Below are positions 19,033 through 27,603 of a DNA stretch of 64,000 bases, one piece after another. Origin of the DNA: Falsihalocynthiibacter arcticus (GTDB lineage Bacteria; Pseudomonadota; Alphaproteobacteria; Rhodobacterales; Rhodobacteraceae). Where the stretch lies: NCBI RefSeq assembly GCF_000812665.2, contig NZ_CP014327.1, positions 310,001 through 374,000 of the forward strand. Direction: 5' to 3'. Every line of letters begins with the position of its first letter. The first letter of the stretch is position 1. The notes below the pieces were generated by a model. The model was not told where the DNA came from. It made no database searches and saw only the letters and a program-made list of their open reading frames with translations. A program made the position numbers and the translations under genes.

Positions 19033-20043
19033 ATGAAGGCTGTTGCCCTTACACATTACTTGCCAATTACGGATCCAAATTCGTTTTTGGATGTGGAACT
19101 CCCCAAACCAACGGCACTGGGACGTGATCTTTTGGTCGCGGTCAAGGCCGTGTCGGTTAATCCTGTGGACACCAAAGTCCGCAGTCCCAAAGATACGGTG
19201 GAAGAAACGCCACGCGTTTTGGGCTGGGATGCGAGCGGTGTTGTTGAGGCCGTGGGGCCAGAAGTGACGCTTTTCAAACCGGGTGACGCGGTCTATTACG
19301 CTGGCGATATCACACGCGCGGGATCGAATTCCAAGTTTCAACTCGTTGATGAGCGTATCGTCGGAATAAAGCCAAAATCTCTTAACTTTGCCGAAGCTGC
19401 GGCGTTGCCCCTCACAACAATCACAGCTTATGAATCGTTTTTTGATCGATTGGGGATCGACCGTGACGGTGCTAACAAGGGGCAAGCCCTCTTGATTATT
19501 GGCGCGGGTGGGGGTGTTGGATCGATTGGCATTCAGCTCGCTAAAGCCGCGGGTCTTGTGGTCATTGCCACAGCGTCCCGTCCCGAAACGGTAAGCTGGG
19601 TTAAGGAACTTGGGGCGGATCACGTTGTGAACCATCGCCAACCAATGGTAGAGCAAGTCCGCGCCCTTGGCTTCCAACATGTTGATCATATTGCAATTTT
19701 CAATGACATGCGGCATTGGGATACCGCCGTTGAGCTTATTCGTCCCCAAGGAGCAATCGTCACAATCGACGACACCAATTTGCCGATGCCGATGGCGGGA
19801 ATGAAAACCAAGGCTGCGAGTTTACATTGGGAACTCATGTTCACACGCGCCATGTTTGAGACGCCCGACATGATAGAGCAGCACAAACTGCTCACCTATG
19901 TTTCGGGTGAAATCGACGCTGGGCGCATTCGTACGACCGTCAGCGAAGTCCTTTCGCCGATCAACGCTCAAAATATGCGTGCGGCCCACAAGCTCATTGA
20001 AACGGGCACTGCTAAAGGGAAAATTGTGGTCGAAGGGTTTTAA
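19033..20043 (+). CDS. Zinc-type alcohol dehydrogenase / quinone oxidoreductase family protein
   Basis: MDR-superfamily NAD(P)H-dependent oxidoreductase of 336 residues. It opens MKAVALTHYLPI; the GroES-like domain holds VKAVSVNPVDTKVR and LGWDASGVVEAVG; the Rossmann motif is IIGAGGGVGSIGIQLAKAAG. Catalytic-zinc cysteines are missing, as in the zinc-independent quinone reductase branch. AGGAG lies 8 bases upstream of the ATG. Transcribed with the ABM protein and closed by a terminator at 20070. Exact substrate unknown. Confidence 0.9.
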   Translation: MKAVALTHYLPITDPNSFLDVELPKPTALGRDLLVAVKAVSVNPVDTKVRSPKDTVEETPRVLGWDASGVVEAVGPEVTLFKPGDAVYYAGDITRAGSNSKFQLVDERIVGIKPKSLNFAEAAALPLTTITAYESFFDRLGIDRDGANKGQALLIIGAGGGVGSIGIQLAKAAGLVVIATASRPETVSWVKELGADHVVNHRQPMVEQVRALGFQHVDHIAIFNDMRHWDTAVELIRPQGAIVTIDDTNLPMPMAGMKTKAASLHWELMFTRAMFETPDMIEQHKLLTYVSGEIDAGRIRTTVSEVLSPINAQNMRAAHKLIETGTAKGKIVVEGF

Positions 20044-20069
20044 CGGACCTGTAAAACCAGCCCATGGAA

Positions 20070-20095
20070 AAGGAGTCTCGCGGGGCTCCTTTTTT
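20070..20095. terminator. Terminator after the oxidoreductase operon
   Basis: AAGGAG (20070-20075) pairs with CTCCTT (20086-20091) and is followed by a T-run. It separates convergent genes and can serve both directions. Confidence 0.8.
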
Positions 20096-20126
20096 GCGAT
20101 TTTGGGCGACTTATAAAGATGCTCGC

Positions 20127-20705
20127 TTACGCCCTTTCAAGTTTTCGCGCCCACCGAAAACTCATCATGAGAAGGAACATGAGAAAGAATTGCCCCGAAA
20201 TATCGCCGATCAAATAAGCCAGAAACGCGCGCAATATTTCGCTCGGAGCAAGATCAGAGTGATACATATTCAACGCCATAGCATTGATTAGCGATGCCAT
20301 TACACCGACGATCAAGAGGCTGCGCCAATCAAAATCGGGTTTCGCACCTTTACCCACTGCGTTTTTGACCTTTTCGAATATCCAAAAGCTTAAGGGCGCA
20401 CACAGAATGCTCACCCCCACCGATATCAGATTAGTTTCGGCCCCACCTTTCCAACCGCTTATATAGTAGTGGGTTTGCAATGTGGCTGGTGTAAGGAACA
20501 AGACTGCCTTCCACCCATAAAAACGGGCCACCAAAACCCTTACGCCATGCGGCAAGTACAACAAACTCGCGTAAACCGGAATGGTTCCAAACACGGCATT
20601 CTGAAAAGGGAGAATAATGAGAAACGTCGCATAAAAACAAACTAGATAAGCGGATGTGACCAAAATCATTGGCACAATCCAAGTGCTATCACGGAACATT
20701 TGCAA
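20127..20705 (-). CDS. Integral membrane protein of unknown function
   Basis: A 192-residue hydrophobic protein with about five to six membrane segments (for example near 10-32, 36-52, 62-75, 92-112, 130-147 and 166-186) and a short positively charged end (RWARKLERA). It has an overall look of MASE1-like or small permease proteins, but no family motif I can name. It converges on the oxidoreductase operon and is followed upstream by a winged-helix gene on the same strand. Confidence 0.6.
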   Translation of the reverse strand: MQMFRDSTWIVPMILVTSAYLVCFYATFLIILPFQNAVFGTIPVYASLLYLPHGVRVLVARFYGWKAVLFLTPATLQTHYYISGWKGGAETNLISVGVSILCAPLSFWIFEKVKNAVGKGAKPDFDWRSLLIVGVMASLINAMALNMYHSDLAPSEILRAFLAYLIGDISGQFFLMFLLMMSFRWARKLERA

Positions 20706-20803
20706 ACCATCCTATGCCCAAAGCATACCGCGCCAAAAACTTAAATAAATAATACGTTTCAATAAGATACAGGAAAACTTCTTCCCATTAAGCGCAGCCC
20801 ACC

Positions 20804-21103
20804 CTATGAGGTCTTGAAGTTAGCTTTCTTAAACCGATACAGACCCGTCTTTGTACCGTCTTCATGAGAAATGTACCCTTTTGAAACCAAGGATTTCAGG
20901 GCGCGATGGAATGTGGGTTTCGTCAAGCTATCGGTCAACTCATGGGATTTTATCAAACTGGAATGAATTGCGCTTCCGCCTTCCAAATCAATGACAGCAT
21001 ACAAAATAGACTTCTCGGACTCCGACAACGTGTCAAACCCCAAGTCCTTCTCCATCCCGAGAAGCATTTTTTTCAGCTGAGCAGCAATTGCAAAAACCGA
21101 CAT
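20804..21103 (-). CDS. Winged-helix DNA-binding protein (MarR-like)
   Basis: A 99-residue protein whose middle reads as a winged helix: SESEKSILYAVIDLEGG, then KPTFHRALKSLVSKGYISHEDGTKTGLYRF (recognition helix plus wing). No ligand domain is present. It may regulate the membrane protein next to it (98 bases downstream on the same strand) or act elsewhere. The family is recognised by fold pattern only. Confidence 0.65.
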   Translation of the reverse strand: MSVFAIAAQLKKMLLGMEKDLGFDTLSESEKSILYAVIDLEGGSAIHSSLIKSHELTDSLTKPTFHRALKSLVSKGYISHEDGTKTGLYRFKKANFKTS

Positions 21104-21342
21104 AGGATAGGCCTATTCCTTATGATTATGTCCCTCTATTGTGCCACCAAACTGTAAACAATCAAGGAAATTATAATATTTCAACGGATAGACTGCCGTT
21201 TGGGGAAAGGATTGCACCGAAGCGCAACCCTGATACTCGTCAATCATGCCCTAACAATGGGGCATGAGGATTCCAGCATATAGTATCAAATTGAGGGTTG
21301 GTACGATTTTCAATCCCTAGTGCCCTAACCAAAAACGTAGCT

Positions 21343-23253
21343 TCATTTCTTCTTGGACGAGGGATCGGCCTCATCCGATCTTGGGGCTGGTTTTTCACTC
21401 AAGATAGCCGCGATTTCCGAGGTTAAATCCGCCGCCCACTCTTGTGCATATTCGCGGACTTTGGATGTGTAGGTGTCATTTTCTTCATAGGAAAGTTCCG
21501 GATCATAGTGCTCTGCCATTGCCAGAATTGATTTTCGGTCACTCACATCAAAGGCCTGACACGCACGATCCGCTTGCGCGCGTGTGGCCCCCAGAGCCTC
21601 CAAACCAGAGCGCCCCATGCGCAGGGAACTATCGTAGGTTTCACGGATAACGTCTCGACATCCAGCGAACCAAAGATCGTACACATGATTTCGATCGATG
21701 GCGCGCGCCACAATATGCACATGCGGATGCGTCTGTGTTACGTATTTCACCAGTTCCGTGATCGCTTCTTTGCCGTCGATGGCAACGACCAACATCTTGG
21801 CCTGATCAATCCCCGCCGAATGGAGCATATCGAGGCGCGTCGCGTCGCCGTAATAGGCCCGGACGCCAAATTTGCTCAACATATCGAGCTGCTTGGAGCT
21901 AAAATCAATCACAGTCGGCGTATAACCTGCGCTTTGTAAAATCCGCGACACAATACCGCCAACACGGCCATGTCCGGCAATAATGATGTGGCTATTCTCG
22001 GGAACCTCATCCGCCTCTCGCTCAAAATCAACAAGGTAGCGCGGCGCAATCACGCGATCATACAGAATGAACAAAGCCGGCGTCAGGAGCATCGACAGCG
22101 CCACAACGAGCAACAACTGGTCAGCGATTTCTGCGGGAATGACGTTCGCGCCAACGGTGAAGGATAGTAAAACGAACCCAAACTCCCCCGCCTGCGCAAG
22201 GCCCAGCGCAAACAGCCAGCGATCACTTCCAGAGAGTTTAAACACAACGCCCAGAACAAAGAGAACACCCGCTTTGATCGCAATCAATCCGAGCGTAAGG
22301 CCGATGATTGACCCGAGATTCGCAAACAGCAGGGGGAAATTTACGCTGGCACCAACGGTCATAAAGAAAAGACCGAGCAAAAGGCCTTTGAACGGTTCGA
22401 TGTCGGACTCAAGCTCGTGGCGGTATGGGCTATTGGCCAAGACAACGCCGGCGAGAAACGTGCCCAACGCAGGCGAGAGGCCGACAAGAGACATGAGCAA
22501 AGCAATGCCGATCACAATCATCAACGCCGTAGCGGTAAACAACTCGCGCAATTGGGCACCCGCGATAAAGCGGAAAATCGGGCCTGTCAAATAATTGCCA
22601 CCAACGGCGACGGCAGCAACGGCAGCAATCGTAACAAGCGTGGTTTGCCAAGCATTTAACCCAGCGACCAGACTCATCCCCTCGTCATGGGCACCGGCGT
22701 CAGCGACCGATGCGGCGTAGTGCACCACATCTGTTAGGTCGGTGAGCGCCAACAAAGGAATGAGGGCCAGCATCGGGATCACAGCAATATCTTGGAACAG
22801 CAGCACAGAAAAACTGGCCTGCCCGCCGTCGCTTTTCATCAACCCCTTTTCGCCAAGGGTTTGCAGCACGATTGCGGTCGAGGACAGGGCAAAGACAAGC
22901 CCAATCGCGAGGGCAATACTCCACACTTGGCCAAGTACCATTGCCGCGAGCATCACAGCGCCCGTCGTAAAGGCAACTTGTGCGCCCCCAAGACCGAGGA
23001 GTTTCGCCCGCATAGCCCAGAGCAGTTTTGGCTCAAGCTCCAATCCGACGAGGAACAGCATCATCACAACCCCAAACTCGGCGAAATGCTGAATCGACAC
23101 AACATCGACGTGCAGGAGCGCAAGCAAAGGAGAAATGAGGATACCCGCGATCAAATACCCAAGCACCGATCCCAACCCGAGCCGAGCCGCAATAGGTACC
23201 GAGAAGACCCCAGCGATGAGGAAAATAAAGGCGAGGAGTAAAAAATCTGTCAT
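21343..23253 (-). CDS. Monovalent cation:proton antiporter-2 (Kef-type) with TrkA-N domain
   Basis: CPA2-family potassium/proton antiporter or Kef-type efflux protein, 636 residues. The first ~390 residues form about 12 membrane helices with GVVMMLFLVGLELEP and LGTFLAGVVLANSPYRHELE. A linker leads to a Rossmann TrkA-N domain beginning IIIAGHGRVGGIV (NAD(H)-binding, about 410-530), and the tail is acidic then Lys-rich. The length fits KefB/KefC proteins; glutathione gating cannot be shown. It is single, with a divergent or isolated promoter region on either side. Confidence 0.93.
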   Translation of the reverse strand: MTDFLLLAFIFLIAGVFSVPIAARLGLGSVLGYLIAGILISPLLALLHVDVVSIQHFAEFGVVMMLFLVGLELEPKLLWAMRAKLLGLGGAQVAFTTGAVMLAAMVLGQVWSIALAIGLVFALSSTAIVLQTLGEKGLMKSDGGQASFSVLLFQDIAVIPMLALIPLLALTDLTDVVHYAASVADAGAHDEGMSLVAGLNAWQTTLVTIAAVAAVAVGGNYLTGPIFRFIAGAQLRELFTATALMIVIGIALLMSLVGLSPALGTFLAGVVLANSPYRHELESDIEPFKGLLLGLFFMTVGASVNFPLLFANLGSIIGLTLGLIAIKAGVLFVLGVVFKLSGSDRWLFALGLAQAGEFGFVLLSFTVGANVIPAEIADQLLLVVALSMLLTPALFILYDRVIAPRYLVDFEREADEVPENSHIIIAGHGRVGGIVSRILQSAGYTPTVIDFSSKQLDMLSKFGVRAYYGDATRLDMLHSAGIDQAKMLVVAIDGKEAITELVKYVTQTHPHVHIVARAIDRNHVYDLWFAGCRDVIRETYDSSLRMGRSGLEALGATRAQADRACQAFDVSDRKSILAMAEHYDPELSYEENDTYTSKVREYAQEWAADLTSEIAAILSEKPAPRSDEADPSSKKK

Positions 23254-23382
23254 TTTTGGGCGTCCAGTTTTTGGGGTCAGGTAAAACTAGCCGCGTTTTG
23301 GCACCAAAAATAGGAAAAACACGGTGCGTGCTTGCGCAAGACCTGTGTGCGCGCCCGTTTCCCCGTTGCTACATGGGTTTCG

Positions 23383-24006
23383 CTAGGGCGTGAACAAGCC
23401 CGCGTTGCGCGCAATCATGGCCGCATGTGTACGATTGTTCGCCCCAATTTTTCGCGATAGGTTTTTCATATGGAGCTTTATCGTCACTTCGCGCAGATCC
23501 AATTCTCGCGCAATTTCCTTATTGGATAACCCGCGGCAAACCCCCTCAAGAACTTCACGCTCACGTTGCGTAAAATCTTTAATTATCGGGTGAATTTCCG
23601 CCTTTTCGCCCGTGGTTTCCATAAAGGCCGTAGGTAAAAATATTTCGCCCGACGCCATAAACCGGACGGCACTCACAAGCGATTTTGCATGCATCGTTTT
23701 TGGAACAAACCCAGCGGCCCCGGCGTTAATGGCCTCCACTGCGGTTTCTTTGCTGGCCACACCCGACATAATTGCCACGGGCTTGCCCTGAGAAACATTG
23801 ATCGCTGCGGCAAGGCCTTCAAGTCCGACCATCCCTGGCATACTAAAATCCAAAAGCGTGAGATCATAAGGACGCCCCGTATTGAGAAGCTCAAGCGCGG
23901 TTGGAAAATCCGTTGCCACAGCAACATCCATATCTGTCTCGTTAGCAAGAAGGGAAGAGATCATATCAAGCACCATTGTATGATCATCGATAACCAGAAC
24001 GCGCAA
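23383..24006 (-). CDS. NarL/FixJ-family response regulator
   Basis: A 207-residue two-domain regulator. The receiver domain has acidic pocket Asp7/Asp8 and phosphoacceptor Asp53 in LTLLDFSMPG; the C-terminal LuxR-type helix-turn-helix reads FTQREREVLEGVCRGLSNKEIA through VTIKLHMKNLSRKIGA. It is divergent from the molybdopterin-fold protein and hybrid kinase, whose HPt domain is the obvious phosphodonor. No binding site was identified. Confidence 0.9.
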   Translation of the reverse strand: MRVLVIDDHTMVLDMISSLLANETDMDVAVATDFPTALELLNTGRPYDLTLLDFSMPGMVGLEGLAAAINVSQGKPVAIMSGVASKETAVEAINAGAAGFVPKTMHAKSLVSAVRFMASGEIFLPTAFMETTGEKAEIHPIIKDFTQREREVLEGVCRGLSNKEIARELDLREVTIKLHMKNLSRKIGANNRTHAAMIARNAGLFTP

Positions 24007-24193
24007 AAATATCTCCTAGAAATTCATAGAAACCCAAGACTCTCCAGCGCAAGCCTTTGCGTCGAAAGAATAAAACCGATATAATTCGAAAATAAAATAC
24101 TAACTATACAAAAGTATAGACAACTATCCCAAATTGCCAAAACATTTTTTGTCGCAGAGCCTATATACTAAAGACAATTGAAAAGGACGGTCA

Positions 24194-24727
24194 ATGTATT
24201 TAAAACCGGTTTCCATAATTCGCACAGCTGCCATCTTCGCGATCTCACTCACGGGTATAACATACGCGAACCAAGAGCAGCAGCCACAGGCGGAAATTGT
24301 ATTGACGGTGTCTGGGCAAAACATATTGGGGTATGAAAAGGAAGGGAGTGCTGCGTTTTCAATTGATATGCTCCAAGCACTCCCTAGCGAAACTTTCATG
24401 ACCTCGACAATCTGGACTGAAGGCGTGCACCAGTTTAAAGGTGTCCCGCTCTCGACACTTCTTGCACAAGTTAAGTTGATTGATGGCGCTGAGCCGGTGA
24501 CCCTGCGCGCGCGCGCGGCAAATGACTATGCCATCAACTTTCCAGCACCGGAGGCTGACGATCTCTATCCTATTGTTGCGTATGAAATGGATAGAGAGCT
24601 TATGTCTTTGCGAGACAAAGGCCCCCTTTGGATTGTTTATCCCTTTGATACTGAAAAAAAATACCGCACAGAGACCATTTATACCCGCAGCATTTGGCAA
24701 CTCGAAGAAATTGAAGTCCTCGAGTAG
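24194..24727 (+). CDS. Periplasmic molybdopterin-fold (SUOX/YedY-like) protein lacking cysteine
   Basis: A 177-residue protein with an N-terminal signal peptide (hydrophobic 8-24, then TYANQEQ). The body matches the small oxidoreductase molybdopterin-binding domain (FMTSTIWTEGVHQFKGVPL, then LRARAANDYAINFP, then KGPLWIVYPFD). There is no cysteine anywhere in the protein, so the usual molybdenum thiolate ligand of catalytic members is absent; a sensory role is more likely than catalysis. It lies directly before a hybrid histidine kinase and GGDEF-EAL protein, suggesting it presents a periplasmic signal to them. GGACGGTC lies before the ATG. Confidence 0.75.
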   Translation: MYLKPVSIIRTAAIFAISLTGITYANQEQQPQAEIVLTVSGQNILGYEKEGSAAFSIDMLQALPSETFMTSTIWTEGVHQFKGVPLSTLLAQVKLIDGAEPVTLRARAANDYAINFPAPEADDLYPIVAYEMDRELMSLRDKGPLWIVYPFDTEKKYRTETIYTRSIWQLEEIEVLE

Positions 24728-24817
24728 TTTTTTCTCCTCAATGCGAAGATTACACGCTAAGGTTGCCTTGCGGAAGCGCACCTCTGGAGTTTAGGCGCGA
24801 AACCTTCAAGGAGCCGA

Positions 24818-27426
24818 ATGAGCAACATCCGAAAATTCGGCCTCCAACAGTGGCGTTTTGTTGTTCTTAGCTTAGCAATTTTTGGGCTTGTCACTGCGGT
24901 TATCCCCCTGAGCCAATCAGTACGCGACCATCTTGAACTGCTTGAGTCCTCTCCGAATGGTGGCTCACAATGGACACTAACGCAGCTGAACGTTGAGCAG
25001 GCTCGTCTGCAACAAGCTCTCCTTTTGGCAATGCGATCTCCAGATGTGAATTTGGCCCCCTTCGACGTAGATTTGACCTGTATTACTCGCGCTCAGAGAC
25101 CGTAACTTCTATGCGGAGTTCCAACCATCTTACGCCAGATGCGCAGCTAATTGCGCTTCTGGATGCACTCCATGTCCAAACAATTGAACTTGCAAGGATC
25201 ATCGATCAGCCAGATAAAGAACTGCGGCATGACCTTCCTATTCTTTACGCGCAAATCGGGGCACAGGGTACGTTTTTGCAAACGCTATCAAGCTACACAA
25301 TCAAGCTTTTTGCCAAAACGTCTGACGATCACCGTGCACAATTGTCCAAACTTCTCATTCAAATATTGGTCATCGCCCTCCTCCTAGCGGTTTCGTTTAT
25401 TTCAGTCGTGGTCCTCCTCTATCGTTCCGCTCGCGAAGAACGGGCAACTCAAATATCTCTGGCCAATGTCACAGCGCGCCTGCAGTCGACCATCGGGGCG
25501 TCACTTGATGCGGTCATTGTCAGCGATCAAAATGGTGTTCTCTTGGATTATAATGGCGCCGCCGAGCATGTTTTTGGCTATTCGCGCGACGAAGTTCTGG
25601 GCAAACAGGCTCTTCACTACCTTATCCCCGAAAGCAATCGATCGATCATGCGCTCGGAAATCCGTCAGCATTTGGAAACCGGCGAGAGCCCCCTAGTTGG
25701 AAAGGGGCTCCTGCAACTTAACGGGTTGAAAAAAGGGGGTGAAGTCATCCCAATCGAGGTTTCGATTGCACCCGCTGTCGATGGCGACCAAACGATTTTC
25801 ATTTCCTTTGTGCGCGACATCTCGGAGCGCGAGGCCATCAAGGAAAATATCCTGCGGTCCCGTGACGAAGCCCTCAAAATGGCCAAGGCCAAATCCGACT
25901 TCATTACAATTATGAGCCACGAAATGCGTACGCCTTTAAATGGGGTCATTTCCGCACATGAAGTTTTGTCCTCCACGACGCTTACGCCCTATCAAAGCAA
26001 ATTCTTTTCCATCGCGCGCTCGTCGGCGGCCCATCTTTTAAGCCACGTCAATGATGTTCTAGATATCGCGAGCTTGGATGCCTCAGAAACGGCCCCCCGC
26101 AAAGACAGGTTTAGTCCGCTAGAAGCCATTGAGGAGATTATGGAGAACGCCCAGTCCCTGGCCCGCGCGCGGGGGAATTCGTTGGGCGCTGATTTCACGG
26201 GGGCAGATGCCGGTTTTTACATTGGCGACAAAAGGCGTTTTCGAAGTATTTTAATCAATCTTTTGGGGAATGCGATTAAATTCACCCAAAACGGGCACAT
26301 CCAGATTGATTTTGGCACCTTTTCCCAAGGAGATGGGACCGTTTGCTTTGAGGTGCATGTGACAGATAACGGACTCGGCATTCCCAACGACAAACTAGAA
26401 GTTATATTCAATGATTTCGTGCGGTTGAACACTGGATATGACCGTGACGCAGATGGAACCGGCCTCGGGCTCAGCATTACCCGCCGCATGGTTCAAACGA
26501 TGAGCGGCGAGATGGGGGTTGAAAGCGAAGTCGGTGTGGGGAGTACATTTTGGGTAAAGCTTCCGTTTGTAAATTGTCCACCGCCAGAGACAAATAAAGA
26601 CGAGCCTTCCTTCAACGCTGCCTCTTCCGTTGGGAACCGTACTCAAGGCATTCGGGCCCTTTTGGTGGAGGATAACGCGATCAATAGGACGCTCATGCTT
26701 GAGTTCCTTGAGGATGTGGGCCTAGAGGTGCGGACTGCAGAAAACGGGCAAACGGGGGTTGAAGCGGCAAATGCAACCAAGTTTGACTATATATTCATGG
26801 ATATCAGCATGCCGGTACTGGACGGTATAGCCGCCACAAAAAAGCTGCGAGCGAATGGGATGGGCGCGTCGGCGGGCGCAAAAATTATTGGCTTCACGGC
26901 CCATTCAAGCCAAGAAAGCCGTGATGATTGCCTTGCGGCGGGCATGTACGATGTTCTTGTTAAGCCGGTCGGCCGCGCAGATATACTGGCTGTCTTGGGG
27001 TTTAAGCCCGTGGCAAAAACGGAGGCACCTATCCTTGCTGGCGAGCTTTTGGACATCCAACAGATAGAAAGTATTAGGGACGTCCTCGGCCCTGAACGCT
27101 TTGCAAAAACCTGCGCCCGTTTTCGCAGCGAAATGAAAAAGGGGTTTCAGTATCTCATCGAAGATTTAAGCAATCAGCCGCCAGTCAGCCAACCGAAAGA
27201 CCTAGTTATTCAAATTCACAAGCTTGCGGGCCTGAGCGCCTCAATGGGAGCCAGCGCGCTTCACGCCAAATTAGCGGCGGCACAATCCATAGCAGAGACT
27301 GACAATTTTGACGCTCTTAGAGAGGAACTTAACGAAGCGGCAATTTGTTTGGAACGGACTTTGGGCGCAGAGGTCTATGATGAAGCGGTCACCGTCAATG
27401 CTGACCCAAGGGAAAGGCCCCGTTAA
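24818..27426 (+). CDS. Hybrid sensor histidine kinase with PAS, receiver and HPt domains (one-base frameshift in this sequence)
   Basis: Membrane sensor kinase. The first part (to 25105) has a membrane helix at 12-32 and starts a periplasmic domain. After the C5 run 25056-25060 the frame changes; adding a C reads LAPLRRRFDLYYSRSETV and gives 869 residues. Then follow a second helix (ILVIALLLAVSFISVVVLLY), PAS (IVSDQNGVLLDYN), HisKA (MSHEMRTPLNGV), HATPase (DNGLGIPNDK and GTGLGLSIT), receiver (LLVEDNAINRT, YIFMDISMPVLDG) and HPt (IQIHKLAGLSASMG). A probable complete phosphorelay with the NarL regulator upstream. ATG 24818 follows AAGGAGCCGA. Confidence 0.88.
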
Positions 27427-27603
27427 TCTTTTATGTGTTAGCATTATAACAGCAATTTGAACTTGGGCTGCTAAAACACATGCTGGGTTCGAATATGATA
27501 AAGACCGCGATGCTGCTCCAACCAGCGAACATAATAGGGACACGTCGCGCAAAACTCACTTAAGTCCGAAACTGGGCAAAATCTATCATTAGGAGCAAAC
27601 AAA